NCBI GenBank assembly: GCA_010094045.1
Contig: ML986639.1
Coordinates: 124,001-188,000 of the forward strand
DNA from: Lojkania enalia
Lineage: Eukaryota; Ascomycota; Dothideomycetes; Pleosporales
Reading direction: 5' to 3'
DNA: 64,000 bases
Part shown: piece by piece, positions 11,314 to 22,735 of the stretch
How positions within the stretch are numbered: position 1 is the first letter of the stretch
Layout of the letters: every line of letters starts with the position of its first letter
Program-made: the position numbers and the translations under genes
Notes under the pieces: model-generated
What the model saw: only the letters and a program-made list of their open reading frames with translations
What the model was told of the DNA's origin: nothing
Database searches by the model: none

Positions 11314-12707
11314 GATAGTGCAATGGGAGAGTTGCGCATAAATATCGATGCTAGTGGAGACTACGCAGAATGTCAAACTAGGACGCATCGTTAAAATCGA
11401 AAACTAACATTTTCTCGTGTTAGAGGCGAACTTTATAGATGAAAACTAGAATCGACGACTCGATGCTGAAGTGGTATGAGTTAGGATGAGAATCTTGGAG
11501 GTAGGGGTTGTGCAACATCATGATCTTGGTCGGTTGGAAATACCTATGATTGTATTTCTGGCTGCGATTTTAGTCTCAATTTGTTTGCGGAATCCCGACC
11601 GTCTCCCTAGGCCTCCTGCGTGCTCTTCGCATATTTCTGGCTCTTTACCATTATTATCTGCATCGCAACTGAACCCTTTGGCATGGAAAATATCACGATC
11701 TTAGGTTCAGGACTGTTTCTACCGATGCAGGCGCCTAGGGTTTGCTATCCTTCTATACGGCGGCCACTTACCGGAGCTAGTTAAAGAGAGGCATAGAGTT
11801 TTGTGACAAGGGACAAGGATGTCTTGAGGAGATTATTGACAGGTAGCGGTCCGGTGCCCACTCGGTTCGCTATAGACAATGTGAATCCTTGCTTTTAGAC
11901 CGCCACTGTTTGACTATTTCGCTAATTACTCAAAATATCTATTGTTGCTACTAGTTCAATCGCCAGTCGCACAAGGCTTGAATGATAACACTGAGAAGGT
12001 CTAATGACCTAGTATCGCTACTAGGCTCAAACATATCGGGGATCAGGTTTGGGGAAATTTTCAATTTCGGAGTCCAGGGGCAGCCACAGCGACCGAACGG
12101 CGACTACCCCCGTTGGTCGCCGTCTAGAAATGTGTCTATACCAACTTGGAGGCATACATTCATATCCGGACTTTTGCGTGTAATTATTTTACATTATTAT
12201 TGTTCTCTTAATCTATATCGATTATGTTCATCAATAAATGTGTCGTAGACTGGCTCTTTCTCTGATTGACACTGGGCCTTGTATGCCAATAGTGCTTTGA
12301 GATTCCAAAGACAATTGCCTGATGTAATAAAAAAAAAGTTCAGAGTATCATCACTGCCGCGGAAGAAATTATACGCCATAAAATATGCCATAATGCTATT
12401 AATCTTGCCCCTTTCTAGTATTTCAAACGATACGCGTGATTTATTTTCACTTGGTGGGGACTGGTTGACCGTGTCTGCGGGTCGGGACAAGGAATAGAGG
12501 CCGGTGCATCCCGAGGTCTTTCAACCAAAATCAACAACGAACATCGGACTAAAGGCCTTAGAAGAGACACCATTTGCTCTGCGACATATCGATGATTTAT
12601 TAGGTTGCCTTGCGGCACAACTAACGAGATGCCAACTCACCTTCTCAACTAATCCCAGCGTCCCTAGATCTAAGCTCCAGTTCCTTTCCACTCGACCCAC
12701 TCTCCAA
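11314..12707. other. 1.4-kb gene-free stretch
   Basis: No credible coding region on either strand. A perfect 8-bp inverted repeat (12097-12104 and 12116-12123) with an 11-nt loop could form a GC-rich hairpin. The last 200 bp should contain the promoter and leader of the DUF202 gene. Confidence 0.35.
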
Positions 12708-13190
12708 ATGTCCTTCCTCCGCCGCCTCAGCACACCGTTATACCAAAATACCGGTTCTACAGCTCGCGATCACCTTGCTTCCGAGCGTACGTACCTCTCT
12801 TGGCTGCGTACGGGATTAGGCTTCATCGCGCTTGGCATTGCAATTCAGCGATTCAATCAACTCGATCTCATCGGCCTACTCTCACCTCCAATATCCCGAT
12901 CGCATTCTACCACCTCTTCCCCCGATACAAGTAGTAGCGGAAAAGACCCAGCCGCTGGGGAGACGCAGCAGGGGAGTGGCAACGATCACGTCCTCGTTGG
13001 CGCATTGCTTGGAACAGGTGGAGGGAGCATAGTATACGGGACGGCGCGGTATTTCTCAAGTATGAGGATGCTAGAGAGAGGAATGTTCAAGCCTGCGTAT
13101 TTTGGTGCCATGTGGTTGAGCGTAAGTGTTGCAGGGCTCGCGGGCGGAGTCTATGTCAATGCTCTACGGGGTTGGCGTAGGGAGCGATAG
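12708..13190 (+). CDS. DUF202 (YidH-like) small membrane protein
   Basis: A 160-codon intronless gene. The DUF202 signature RDHLASERTYLSWLRTGLGF lies at the N-terminus and runs into the first transmembrane helix (FIALGIAIQRF). A serine-rich loop follows, then two more helices (VGALLGTGGGSIVYG and AYFGAMWLSVSVAGLAGG) with a short basic C-tail. Fungal DUF202 proteins are often small membrane proteins of unclear function, some relatives being domains of the VTC complex; this one lacks SPX and VTC catalytic domains. The start is the ATG before SFLRRLSTPLYQ. The frame is open further upstream but that part has no ATG at its beginning and low-complexity, leader-like sequence. Confidence 0.85.
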   Translation: MSFLRRLSTPLYQNTGSTARDHLASERTYLSWLRTGLGFIALGIAIQRFNQLDLIGLLSPPISRSHSTTSSPDTSSSGKDPAAGETQQGSGNDHVLVGALLGTGGGSIVYGTARYFSSMRMLERGMFKPAYFGAMWLSVSVAGLAGGVYVNALRGWRRER

Positions 13191-13955
13191 GGCATACGAT
13201 CCTTAGGTTGTTAAGAATCAAGATTTAATACGTGCTTCGAAAGCACGGTGTATATATACATGGTATGTTGGCTGGGTTCTAGAGGGCATTTCTCTGGTTC
13301 ATAAAAAGTATGTGGCTAAGCAGGTTTCTCAGTTCTTCTTGTCCGGCCTATCTTCACTCTTTGGGTTCTGTACTCTATTTATCTTGGTTATGGAGTTATC
13401 GGCTATTGCTGACATGGAGTGTCTCGGCAACTTGAATTTTTGTAAACCTTGGGAGCCCAGTGTCTTTTGCTAGCAGCAGCACACGTGATCGCGCGTAACC
13501 GCATCGGCTCTAAACCCCCGATACCTGAATGAAGACTCATAACTGAAAACATCTAGCTATACTGCGATAACAATCACATAGCAGTACCGTATGCAGATGC
13601 CTCCTTCCCTTACCTCTAGAAGAATTGTGGCTATCCTGCTGTCATTTAGTCGGCACTCGGTTCCCCAATTTGCCGAATCTGGTCTGTGGAACAAACAAAT
13701 GTTGTCAGTAATCCAGCCCCCAAGACTAGCGGTTCCGAAAGCTTCAATTGCACGCGGCCCGAAGGACGGAGATCCGATATGCTCCAGTTGCTAAAAGATA
13801 GAGAACCCTTCACCAAACCTCCGAACCTTTGCTTATGAACTGCAATTATCAATGGCCGTCGGCTGAAGACATATAGCCTTCAAACACACGCAATCCGCGC
13901 AATCTACTATTGAATCGAATCGCTTATTGAATCATCAATTCCTATTTCTCCTGAA
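13191..13955. other. Intergenic, nothing recognised
   Basis: 765 bp holding the 3' end of the DUF202 gene and the promoter of the monooxygenase. A CACGTGATCGCGCG block around 13481-13495 contains an E-box-like CACGTG. No gene seen. Confidence 0.3.
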
Positions 13956-15248
13956 ATGGCATCCCAAGCTCAACCCCTAAACATCATCATTCTCGGTGGT
14001 GGCATTGCCGGCCTCACAACCGCCCTCTCCCTCACAAAATACACGCCAGCCAACACTCCTCCCCCAAATATTACAATCTACGAGATTAGGCCTCTTCCCG
14101 CTACAATCGGCGGGGCGGTAAACCTCACTCCCAACGCACTCCGGCTCCTGAATCACCTCGGCGCTCTCCAGGAGATACGAGCAAATCACTACGGAAAAGA
14201 GTGTTTGGCCGTTGAAGTATTCGACCTGTACTCTGGCTCCAAGCTCGCGGAGAGTAGTTTTCGGGGAGATGAGGGGAAGGGCCTGGGCGATCCGCCATTT
14301 ACGGCGCTGAGGATCACGAGGGGCGAGGCGCTGAAGGGTGTTCTTGCTGTTATTGAGAAGCAACCAAATATCAACCTTGTTTTTGGAAAGAGGACTGTAG
14401 ATATCAAGGAGTTTAGTAAGGGCGTGGAGATTTCGTTTGAAGATGGGGATATTGCGAAGGGTGATATTTTGATTGGTTGTGATGGGATTCATTCGGTGAC
14501 GAGGCTGAAGCATGTGGAGCCTGATCGCAAGGCTGTGTATTCAGGTATTTGTAACGCGTTTGGCTTCGCGCCGCGCAGGAAATGCGACGACGGTCGGTAT
14601 GAAGATGTGCATTTCGAAACAACGGCTATGAATTTTGGCCGCCGCGGTATCCTGCTTACCAGTTTCCACAACGAGGATAAGGACTTTGTGTATGTCGGCG
14701 CCCTGATGCAGATTCCGGAAATCGTGTCAAGAGATGGATGGAAAGCCGCGGGTGCAGATGCGGAGAATGTGCGAAAGGATATGTTGGAGCGGTATGCCGG
14801 TGCGAAGTTGGACCTCATTCCGCATCTTATTCAGGATGCGCAGGACCTGTTCCTCTGGCCAGTATTCACACTATCAAAGTATGGAAAGTGGTGTACGGAT
14901 AGGGTGATGCTGATAGGCGACTCTGCGCACGCAATGCCCCCACAAGGGGAATCCACGGGCATGGTTTTCGAAGACGCTGTGCTCTTCTCTAGATGCTTGG
15001 CGCGATGGCTAGAGAAAGGTAACGGGACGCCGGTTAGAGAAGCGTTCAATGCGTACGAAAATTTGCGTAGAGAAAGGATCGAGACTGCATGGGATGAAAG
15101 TCAAAGTGTTGTCAAGACGGTTCAAGAGACGGGCTGGTTTGGCCATAAGATTAAGATGAATATTATTCCTTGGTATCTGTGGTGGACGAGAGCATACAGG
15201 GAAAAACATTTTATCGACGATGTTACGGCATGTGGATTGGGATATTGA
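13956..15248 (+). CDS. FAD-dependent monooxygenase (salicylate hydroxylase-like)
   Basis: A single-component aromatic/secondary-metabolite hydroxylase of the flavoprotein class A group; substrate not predictable. Intronless, 430 codons. FAD-binding ILGGGIAGLTTALSL at residues about 12-26 is the GxGxxG strand-turn-helix. The DG motif is GCDGIHSVTR, and the GD motif with flavin ribityl contacts is MLIGDSAHAMPPQGESTG near residue 317-334. Length is normal for the family. The C-terminal tail is aromatic (WYLWWTRAYREKHF). No N-terminal targeting sequence is visible. No neighbouring biosynthetic backbone gene is present, so a stand-alone catabolic or detoxifying role is as likely as a cluster role. 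Confidence 0.9.
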   Translation: MASQAQPLNIIILGGGIAGLTTALSLTKYTPANTPPPNITIYEIRPLPATIGGAVNLTPNALRLLNHLGALQEIRANHYGKECLAVEVFDLYSGSKLAESSFRGDEGKGLGDPPFTALRITRGEALKGVLAVIEKQPNINLVFGKRTVDIKEFSKGVEISFEDGDIAKGDILIGCDGIHSVTRLKHVEPDRKAVYSGICNAFGFAPRRKCDDGRYEDVHFETTAMNFGRRGILLTSFHNEDKDFVYVGALMQIPEIVSRDGWKAAGADAENVRKDMLERYAGAKLDLIPHLIQDAQDLFLWPVFTLSKYGKWCTDRVMLIGDSAHAMPPQGESTGMVFEDAVLFSRCLARWLEKGNGTPVREAFNAYENLRRERIETAWDESQSVVKTVQETGWFGHKIKMNIIPWYLWWTRAYREKHFIDDVTACGLGY

Positions 15249-15605
15249 GAACCTGGAGCGTGCACGAAAGGGCATTAGGGATTTTTAGGGGAATGGATGG
15301 ACATTTACTTTGAGTTTATAGCGGGAACCTTGGGATTTAGATGGGGTTGCTGTTAGGAACTGCAAACGGAAGAATTGTGCAATGGTCCAGAATACCCTTT
15401 CGAGAAATGTACAAAGCGATTTAACGACCGAAGCCCGCTAATGCGGCATCATCAACAATGTGTATAATTCATTGAAATGGTAACCACCAAGTGCTAAAGA
15501 CGAGTTCGACTTTAAAGAGACTTTCTGATCCAAGACCGTTGTATCCCCAGATAACGCCCGGTTCCTATGCTCATACATAAGTTACACAATATACAAGTGA
15601 ACTGA

Positions 15606-16692
15606 TTACTGCTTCTTTTGCGCGGTCGGCCCCATCTCCTTGCTGAATGCAAAATACGAGACATCCAGATTCATTATGGCTCTGAGGCCCACATAAAGGA
15701 TGAGGAAAAGTGGAGTGACTGCAGAAAACGCCATAAACAGACCGGGCGATAGGTACTGGTACTTCTCAAACAGGGCGCCCTCTTGCGCCGTGGTCTGGTT
15801 TGCCCGCTTGTGGAACGTTGTATCTCTCTTCAATTCCATATGGAATGCATCGCCGAATGGGTCTTCCATCTCATACGACTGGTGGTTCTGAGACGCGGGC
15901 CGTCCTTTCCGGGGTTCGGTGGTGTAGATGACGGTGAAATCCTGGTAGGCGGAGTAGTGGCCGAGAAGCTCCGAGAGGAGTATATCTATTTCATGTCAAG
16001 ATTGGCGTTGATAGAGAAAAGTCTTAGACATGTGCATACCCTGTTCTTCCAATACAGCCTCACCCTTCACCATACGAGGTGCAGTTAGGTTGATCTCGAC
16101 AACGTTCGGAGCACCGTCGGGGATCTCCTTAGGTTCTAGTTCAGAGATAGCTGTTAGCAAAGTCTACGAGATAGATACGGTGTGTTCACCTTGGCCATCC
16201 GCGGATATGACGTTGGCACCACATTGTGTCTCTAGATACTTCGTGATTGAGCTTGAATCAATGGCATCGACCACCTCTGACACAGCTATCCTCGTTACTA
16301 CGTCTGATACTTTAAGATGATTCCTCAATTCCTCGAGAAGGCGTTTCGGGCGGGACTCGTCATCTCCGGTCATGTAAAGGCCCAGGAGCGGTGATGCGTT
16401 GGCGCTGACGTAGTCGGCGGAGGAGACGCCTGGCTGTCGAACAACGAAGTAGGTGCTAGAGGGGCACTTCTTGAGCGACTCTTTCACTTGTTCGACAATC
16501 TGGCTCGATTTGGCGACCTCGGCGTCGTGTCCATTGAGATCCAGGCTGCGGATGTTAGCATTGATAGAACAGCAGGGGCGGTAGTATTGTGTACTTTGCC
16601 GTGGAGAAGAGGAGGAATGGCGATGTATCGCGGAATGCGAGAGCTGAGGGCAGCGATGCCAGTGCCAGGGCGCCGAACAGGGACTTGGCCAT
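15606..16692 (-). CDS. BIG1: Big1/Voa1-family ER membrane protein
   Basis: Type I ER membrane protein related to yeast Big1 (cell-wall beta-1,6-glucan) and Voa1/Ac45 (V-ATPase V0 assembly). Minus-strand exons are 16692-16595, 16545-16190, 16150-16040 and 15985-15606 (314 codons). An N-terminal signal peptide is clear (SLFGALALASLPSALA), followed by FRDTSPFLLFST, the family opening. A lumenal domain of about 240 residues leads to the diagnostic C-terminal block: YQYLSPGLFMAF, one transmembrane helix (VTPLFLILYVGLRAI), then SYFAFSKEMGPTAQKKQ with a lysine-rich cytosolic end. Introns are 49, 39 and 54 nt. The 39-nt intron (16151-16189) has its CTAAC almost touching the acceptor. It is divergent from the NF-X1 gene. 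Confidence 0.9.
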
Positions 16693-17268
16693 GATGGAGG
16701 TGGATGGAGGGGGTGGAGTTGAGAGTTCGAGATAGCACAGCACTTGCACAGCTCCAGGCGATATGCGCGATGCGATGCCTGTCACGTCCCGGGCCGACGT
16801 TTCCCCGGCCGCCGAACCCCGGATGACGCAGCCAAAGCTTGGCGGATCGGACTTTGTGGTTGCAACAGTCAGTCATCGAGCGTCAATTTGCATCGATTGC
16901 TTCGCTGCCTTAGTCTTCCCGTCCTTCTGGGCCCCAGCCGCATGCTAGTGGTCTGTTTCCCCCTTCCGGACGGCGCGCAGTAAATGCCTGAGTCATCGCT
17001 CTCTGCAACCTCCCAGGCTGTGCTGGATTAGCGCATCGGCAACGCGATATATTATTGCTTGCCACAACCACTGATCTCTCTACGCGCAATCTCCCAGCAC
17101 ATCAGTTTCCCTTTCTTTCGTTTATTGTTTTTCCAGGCCGTACAATTATTGGAGCCTAGTACGCTGCTTTTGTCGGCCCACGCTGAACAGCAGAACAGTT
17201 ATTGCTAACCTAGCTAATACCAAAAGTTGCTCGAATTTAGTTCCTCAACACCAGACCCGACGCCCGCC
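16693..17268. promoter_or_regulatory. Shared divergent promoter region BIG1 / NF-X1
   Basis: 576 bp between the BIG1 (-) and NF-X1 (+) start codons; no other gene fits, so both promoters must lie here. The sequence is GC-rich near BIG1 and pyrimidine-rich near the NF-X1 start. Confidence 0.5.
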
Positions 17269-20200
17269 ATGTCTGCCACCACATCGACCACGCAACCTAC
17301 AGCACAGATACCCGCAGGCCCATCGAGAGGCGGCCAAGGTCGGCGGCGTCCACGCAACCGACATCGTCCGCCGAATTCGCGAGCGGCACCACAGAGCGAG
17401 GAAGCACAGGCAGAGGCTCAACCACAACCGCAGCTACCGTCAGCCCCGCAGTCACGCCCACAGGCAGTGCAGAGGGGCGCCGGTCGGAGGGGGAGAGGAG
17501 GACATCATGCACAGCGAAGAGGGGGCGCACTAACCGGAAGGAATCTACCGCGGTTTGCTGGAGGGAGGCAATTTGGGGGTCAACTGACGGTAGAAGACGT
17601 CACAGCCCCGACTGTTTCGCAAGAGCAACCACAGAACAGACCAAATGCACTGTCGCAACTCCAAGCTGATGCCCCAGCGTTTGAGCCTAGCAAGTCCATC
17701 GCTCACACAAGACGACGCCCCCCCAGAGCTCCGAAGGTTCAAGCCCCGAAGTCGACCGCTCCAGACATTGCCACGCGGACGCACGAGGATATCGATAGTG
17801 GACACTACGAATGTGCTATTTGCACCGAGGAGGTCAAAAGGAGTTCGAGGGCGTGGTCTTGCGGGACATGCTGGACTGTATTCCATCTCGGCTGCATAAA
17901 GAAATGGTCTACCAACGAAGGCTCCACGGCCGCTCGTCAGCAGGCACAGGACGGTGAGTTACCACCTCCGCGGCAATGGCGGTGTCCGGGATGCAATCTC
18001 CCCAAAGATGATCTGCCAAATATGTTTACTTGCTGGTGCGGAAAAGAGGTGGACCCGAAACCTCTTCCTGGTATCCCACCATTTTCTTGTGGTCAGACGT
18101 GTTCGAGGGCTCGAATACTCCCCAAGAAATGCCCGCATCCGTGCTCGTCGACATGCCACGCGGGTCCTTGTCCACCATGCACGCAGATGGGTCCCACTCA
18201 ATATTGTTTTTGCGGAAAGAAGTCAATCACACGAAGATGCATTGACACCGATTATGAGCATGGCTGGAGCTGTGGCGACGTCTGTGGGGAGCTGATGCCT
18301 TGCGGCGAGCACACTTGCCCTCACCCCTGTCATGAAGGCCTATGTGGGGCATGCGAGGTTCGCGTTCCTGCTCGATGTTATTGCGGCCAGGTGCAAAAGG
18401 ATATCCTCTGCTGCGATCGTGGCGATGAGAAAGAGAGTAGCCATATGCACGTAGCTGCAGATGGTTCTGAAGCCATCGAACGCTGGACTGGGCTCTTTGA
18501 ATGCCCTAACACTTGTGGGCGTCAATTTGATTGTGGGAAGCATTATTGCAAGAAGGCATGCCACCAGCAAGATCCGCAAGTACCCCATTGTCCTCGATCA
18601 CCCGACATTGTGTCCCATTGCCCATGCGGCAAGACGTTGCTAACCGACATTTTCGACAAAGTGCGACAAACGTGCGAGGATCCCATCCCGAATTGTTTGA
18701 AACCGTGCAGGAAATTGCTCGATTGCGGACATGCATGTATGCAGCTCTGCCATCAAGGAGAGTGCATGCCTTGTCTTCAGAATGTGTCCATTGCTTGTAG
18801 ATGCGGTCGGACAACTTCCAAATCCGTCTGTCACCAAGGAATGGAGGAGCCTCCTCAGTGTATGAGGATTTGCCGAGTCACATTGAATTGTGGGCGGCAT
18901 GAATGTGGCGAACACTGCTGTGCTGGAGAGCGGAAGGCAGCTGAACGTCAATCAAGTCGCCGTAAAGGTCGACCTTTGAATTCTGCGACAAGACTTCCCG
19001 ACGATGGGTTCGAGGCCGAGCACATATGCACCCGTAGCTGCGGTCGGCAGCTGAAATGTGGCAATCCCGACCACCGCTGCCAGGAATTATGCCACAAAGG
19101 ACCATGCGGGACATGTAGGGAAGCTATTTTCAACGAGATTAGCTGTCATTGCGGTCGTACTATTTTGCAACCGCCATTGCCTTGCGGCACCAAGCCACCA
19201 CCTTGTCGATTTCAGTGCGAGCGACCAAAAGCATGTGGTCATCCGCAAGTGGCACATAGCTGCCACCAGGACGACGAGAAATGCCCTAAATGTCCGTTCC
19301 TCACAATCAAACCTTGTCTCTGCGGCAAGAACGAGCTTAAGAACCAGCCTTGTTGGCTGAATGAAGTCCGTTGTGGCGAGACATGCGGCCGGCGGTTGAG
19401 ATGTGGAGCGCACAAATGTCGAAAGCAGTGTCATCGTCCAGGTGAGTGCGAGGAGCCCTGCACTCAGCCTTGCGGAAAGCAACTGAGCGTCTGTGGCCAC
19501 GCTTGTCTGGCGCCATGTCATTCCCCTGTTCCCTGCAAGGAGGACAAGCCATGTCAACACAAGATACTCGTCACGTGCGAATGCCAACGTATCAAGCAAG
19601 AGACAAGATGTAACGCTTCGAAATCTAGCGATGGCAATCTTGAGAAGACCCTCAAGTGCGATGACGAATGTGCTCGTCTCGAAAGAAACCGAAGGCTCGC
19701 GTTAGCACTGAATATCGACCCCGCTACGCATCAGGACGACCACATACCCTACTCTGCCGAGACATTAAGGATGTATATGGAAAACTCTACGTGGGCCGCT
19801 GCCCAAGAGAAAGAGTTCCGAATTTTTGCAGCCAAACCTGAGGAGAAAAGGCTACGTTTCAAACCAATGCCAGCGCAACAGCGAGCCTTCTTGCACTCCA
19901 TTGCCGAAGACTTTGGCTTTGATTCTGAGAGTATGGACCCCGAACCCCACCGTCATGTCGCCGTCTTCAAGACCCCTCGTTTTGTTATGGCACCAATGAA
20001 AACATTGGCCGAGTGTGTAAGAATTCGAAAGGTCCAACGAGCCACTGCCGCGCCGACTGCTATAATTACTTCACGCACTAAACCGAGTAATTTGTCTGGA
20101 GATCCATACAACGCATTCCTTATCACGAGTCCACGCTTCGCCCTAACTATTGAAGAGGTCAACTCAGCCATCAAAACGGCCTTGCCTAACCCTCCTTTCC

Positions 20201-20682
20201 CGTTAGAAGTTCATTTCCTTCCAAGCGAAGAGCTCGTGTTACGGCCACCGCTCATTGTCCGTGCCAACATCTCCGACCATCGCGAGCTACAAGCGACCCT
20301 CGAAGCCATCAAACCTGCGGTCTCCCAAGCCGTCGCTACACACAGCATCGGCAAACTCCAACTTGCCCGCCTTGACGCCTCGCTAAATATTCTCAGCAAG
20401 GAATCCGATGCCGGGCCAGGCTCAGGCTGGAACCGAGTTGCAGCTAAAGGAGTGCCTATGCGTAGAGTTGAGAAGACGGCACCGCTAGGAAACAAGGGTG
20501 GATTTGCGGTCCTGAGTTTAAGCAGCACAAGGAAGAAAAAGGAGAAAGAGAAGATGGAGGTTGCAGATGATTGGGAGAAAGAAGAGGAAGCAGAGGAGGA
20601 GAGGGAGAGGAGTGCAACTGGGAGTGCGATAGGAAGTGGAGACGAAGGTCCGGCTGTTGATGGGTTGGTAAGGGATGCATAG
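17269..20682 (+). CDS. FAP1: NF-X1-type zinc-finger protein (Fap1-like)
   Basis: Homolog of human NFX1 and yeast Fap1, a nuclear/cytosolic protein that binds FKBP12 (Fpr1) and probably nucleic acid. Intronless, 1137 codons. Order: a basic Arg/Gly/Gln-rich N-terminus (about 1-120); a PHD/RING-like finger from residue 182 (CAICTEEVKRSSRAWSC ... HLGCIKKW ... WRCPGC); a long run of about nine NF-X1 cysteine/histidine repeats (roughly 230-780), for example CGEHTCPHPCHEGLCGAC and CGHACMQLCHQGECMPC; an R3H domain near 830-900 (RAFLHSIAEDFGFDSES ... KTPRF); a C-terminal globular segment; and a Lys/Glu-rich tail. The start at 17269 (MSATTSTTQP) is the first ATG of the frame. Confidence 0.93.
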   Translation: MSATTSTTQPTAQIPAGPSRGGQGRRRPRNRHRPPNSRAAPQSEEAQAEAQPQPQLPSAPQSRPQAVQRGAGRRGRGGHHAQRRGGALTGRNLPRFAGGRQFGGQLTVEDVTAPTVSQEQPQNRPNALSQLQADAPAFEPSKSIAHTRRRPPRAPKVQAPKSTAPDIATRTHEDIDSGHYECAICTEEVKRSSRAWSCGTCWTVFHLGCIKKWSTNEGSTAARQQAQDGELPPPRQWRCPGCNLPKDDLPNMFTCWCGKEVDPKPLPGIPPFSCGQTCSRARILPKKCPHPCSSTCHAGPCPPCTQMGPTQYCFCGKKSITRRCIDTDYEHGWSCGDVCGELMPCGEHTCPHPCHEGLCGACEVRVPARCYCGQVQKDILCCDRGDEKESSHMHVAADGSEAIERWTGLFECPNTCGRQFDCGKHYCKKACHQQDPQVPHCPRSPDIVSHCPCGKTLLTDIFDKVRQTCEDPIPNCLKPCRKLLDCGHACMQLCHQGECMPCLQNVSIACRCGRTTSKSVCHQGMEEPPQCMRICRVTLNCGRHECGEHCCAGERKAAERQSSRRKGRPLNSATRLPDDGFEAEHICTRSCGRQLKCGNPDHRCQELCHKGPCGTCREAIFNEISCHCGRTILQPPLPCGTKPPPCRFQCERPKACGHPQVAHSCHQDDEKCPKCPFLTIKPCLCGKNELKNQPCWLNEVRCGETCGRRLRCGAHKCRKQCHRPGECEEPCTQPCGKQLSVCGHACLAPCHSPVPCKEDKPCQHKILVTCECQRIKQETRCNASKSSDGNLEKTLKCDDECARLERNRRLALALNIDPATHQDDHIPYSAETLRMYMENSTWAAAQEKEFRIFAAKPEEKRLRFKPMPAQQRAFLHSIAEDFGFDSESMDPEPHRHVAVFKTPRFVMAPMKTLAECVRIRKVQRATAAPTAIITSRTKPSNLSGDPYNAFLITSPRFALTIEEVNSAIKTALPNPPFPLEVHFLPSEELVLRPPLIVRANISDHRELQATLEAIKPAVSQAVATHSIGKLQLARLDASLNILSKESDAGPGSGWNRVAAKGVPMRRVEKTAPLGNKGGFAVLSLSSTRKKKEKEKMEVADDWEKEEEAEEERERSATGSAIGSGDEGPAVDGLVRDA

Positions 20683-21325
20683 ATTTCTTTAAGGTTGGAC
20701 TAGGACGGATGTGAAGCTAGCCAAGTTTTAGCTTGTGAGAGATACCCTTACCATCAGGGGAGCCTAACTACTTCGCTGGGGGGGTTGAAGATGGCTTCAA
20801 TTATGAAGTGAAGATAGAAAGAATAAAGAAAAAGTTGTAACAAGAGTCTGGTTTTGATATTTGCTGTGAGACATATAATGCCTATGTGAGATTGGAAGAG
20901 GGCTTGTCGTGTCCTGAAATTGTAAGAGAGGTCCTTGGGGCTCAAAGACTGCTCTCATTACTTCATACCACGAACGTTAGTCTAATCAAGTCCATGCTGG
21001 CGCTATTTGGGTTTCTAGGGTCTCCAGTACCATTTCCCTATTCATTCATTGTCTTTTAAATAGTACTCGCATCTAGAATGTTCACACCAAGCATTGTGTC
21101 GCGCAAGTGCTAAATCCGTTAAACTCCGATTTCGTATCCGCAGACGAAAGCCTAACAAGGAGTAATACCTTTCTCTAAGGATTTAATCGGCGATTTCTTG
21201 CCTTGATTAATAATACAAAGTTCGTGGGATAAGTGCGTTTTATCACCAAAATGCGGATCATTGAGAACAGGCATACTAGAAACGGGCGGTTACCACTTCA
21301 CAGTGCTACTCAGAAGTTCTCTAGC
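20683..21325. other. Intergenic, nothing recognised
   Basis: The 3' end of the NF-X1 gene and the promoter of the first NmrA-like gene. No gene, repeat or RNA supported. Confidence 0.3.
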
Positions 21326-22440
21326 ATGGCAAAACAGTCGGTTCTTTTATTGGGCGCTACTGGGGAGACGGGGGGAAGTATCCTCGAGGGTTTACTTGAG
21401 AATGGGAGTTTCGTATGTCTACATCGGCTCGCCTTCTACCTCGAAGGATAGCAAGAATAATGCGTACAGGATATTACATGCCTCGTCCAACCATCCTCGT
21501 CCACCAAATCCTCCGTCCAAGCCCTAAGAAATCGAGGCCTCAAAATCGTCATCGGAGATCTAAACGGCAGCGTTGAAGCTCTCGCTGAAGTGGTCAGAGG
21601 TTTCAATACGATCATCAGCGCCATCAGCCCGCCGTACCAAATGGCACAAATTGCCCTCGTCGACGCGGTGGCTATGACTACTACAACTTCTCGCTTCGTG
21701 CCCTGCGCGTTTACGACTGTGTGCCCGCCTGGTGGTGTTATGCACCAACGAGACGAAAAGGAGATAGTGTATCAGCGTATCTGGGGACATCATTTACCGT
21801 ATACAATTATTGACGTTGGATATTGGCATCAGTTTTCCTTCCCGCGGATCCCATCCGGCCGGTTTGATTACGCTATGCTGCTGCCGAGGAACGATATTTA
21901 TGGGGATGGGAACGTGCCGAATTTGATGAGTGATTTGAGGGATATTGGGAAGTTTGTGGCGAGGATTGTCAGAGATGAGAGGACAATTAATAAGAAGGTT
22001 GTGGCATACTCAGATGTGTTGTCCCAGAATGATGTGGTAGCTATTGTGGAGGAGAAGAGTGGGGAGAAGGTCGAGGTGACGCATGTGAGTGTAATCGTTG
22101 CATTGGGCACAAGTAAGATGGGATAGCATTGATGAGGTGATTTGCTAACTTAATTCTACCTGCACAGGTTACAGAGGACGAAGCTATTCAGCGCCGAGAC
22201 AAGGCTCGTGTTGCATTGGAAGCATATCCGTCGGATAATATGAACACAATGGCCCGGTGGACGAATGAGTATAATGTTAGCAAATATGTCCGGAAGGATA
22301 ATACGCTTGAAAATGCAAAGTACTTGGGTTATATTGACGCAAGGGAATTATACCCGGATTTCCAACCGATCAGGTTTGAGACTTTTGTTCAGGAATTGCT
22401 ACAGGGCGAGGCGAAAAAGCTCTACGCGGGGAAATTTTAA
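21326..22440 (+). CDS. NmrA-like/isoflavone-reductase-type NAD(P)-binding protein
   Basis: Atypical SDR of the NmrA/phenylcoumaran-reductase-like group, either an NADPH-dependent reductase or a redox sensor. Exons are 21326-21412, 21470-22084 and 22168-22440 (324 codons). The N-terminal Rossmann motif is LLLGATGETGGSILEGLL. Intron 1 splices GSF|DITCLVQPSS, the expected second strand. Motifs typical of fungal members are visible: GDLNGSVEALAEVV, FVPCAFTTVCPPGG and PYTIIDVGYWHQ. The introns are clean GT-AG (21413-21469 and 22085-22167). The start is the ATG before AKQSVLLLGATG; an ATG 75 nt upstream, in the same frame, would only add a leader-like stretch. It converges on a second, distinct NmrA-like gene. 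Confidence 0.87.
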
Positions 22441-22735
22441 AGGGTATAGTGAGCTTAGGGGTTCTCTTTTGAAAATCCTTATTAAAAAATTATTCACACT
22501 CGTCAAGACATGGCAGCACACTATTATGGAACAGGGAATATAGTGAAATATTGTATCCAATACGTGTGAGAGAATAATGCAAAAGTCATATTGCTATGAT
22601 AGTATGCCTTTCGCGGCTATGTACAATGTCGCATTCACCATAGAGCCTCGGTTATAGTGTCGGAGAGTCTATCCCAACCACTGAAAGATCTTCAAATTAT
22701 TAGGATATATCAAGCTTCCCTAGCCTTTTTGCACA

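Noticed and set aside
12504..12707. Upstream extension of the DUF202 frame
   Set aside because: Begins with GTG, and the added text looks like leader; the first convincing ATG is at 12708.
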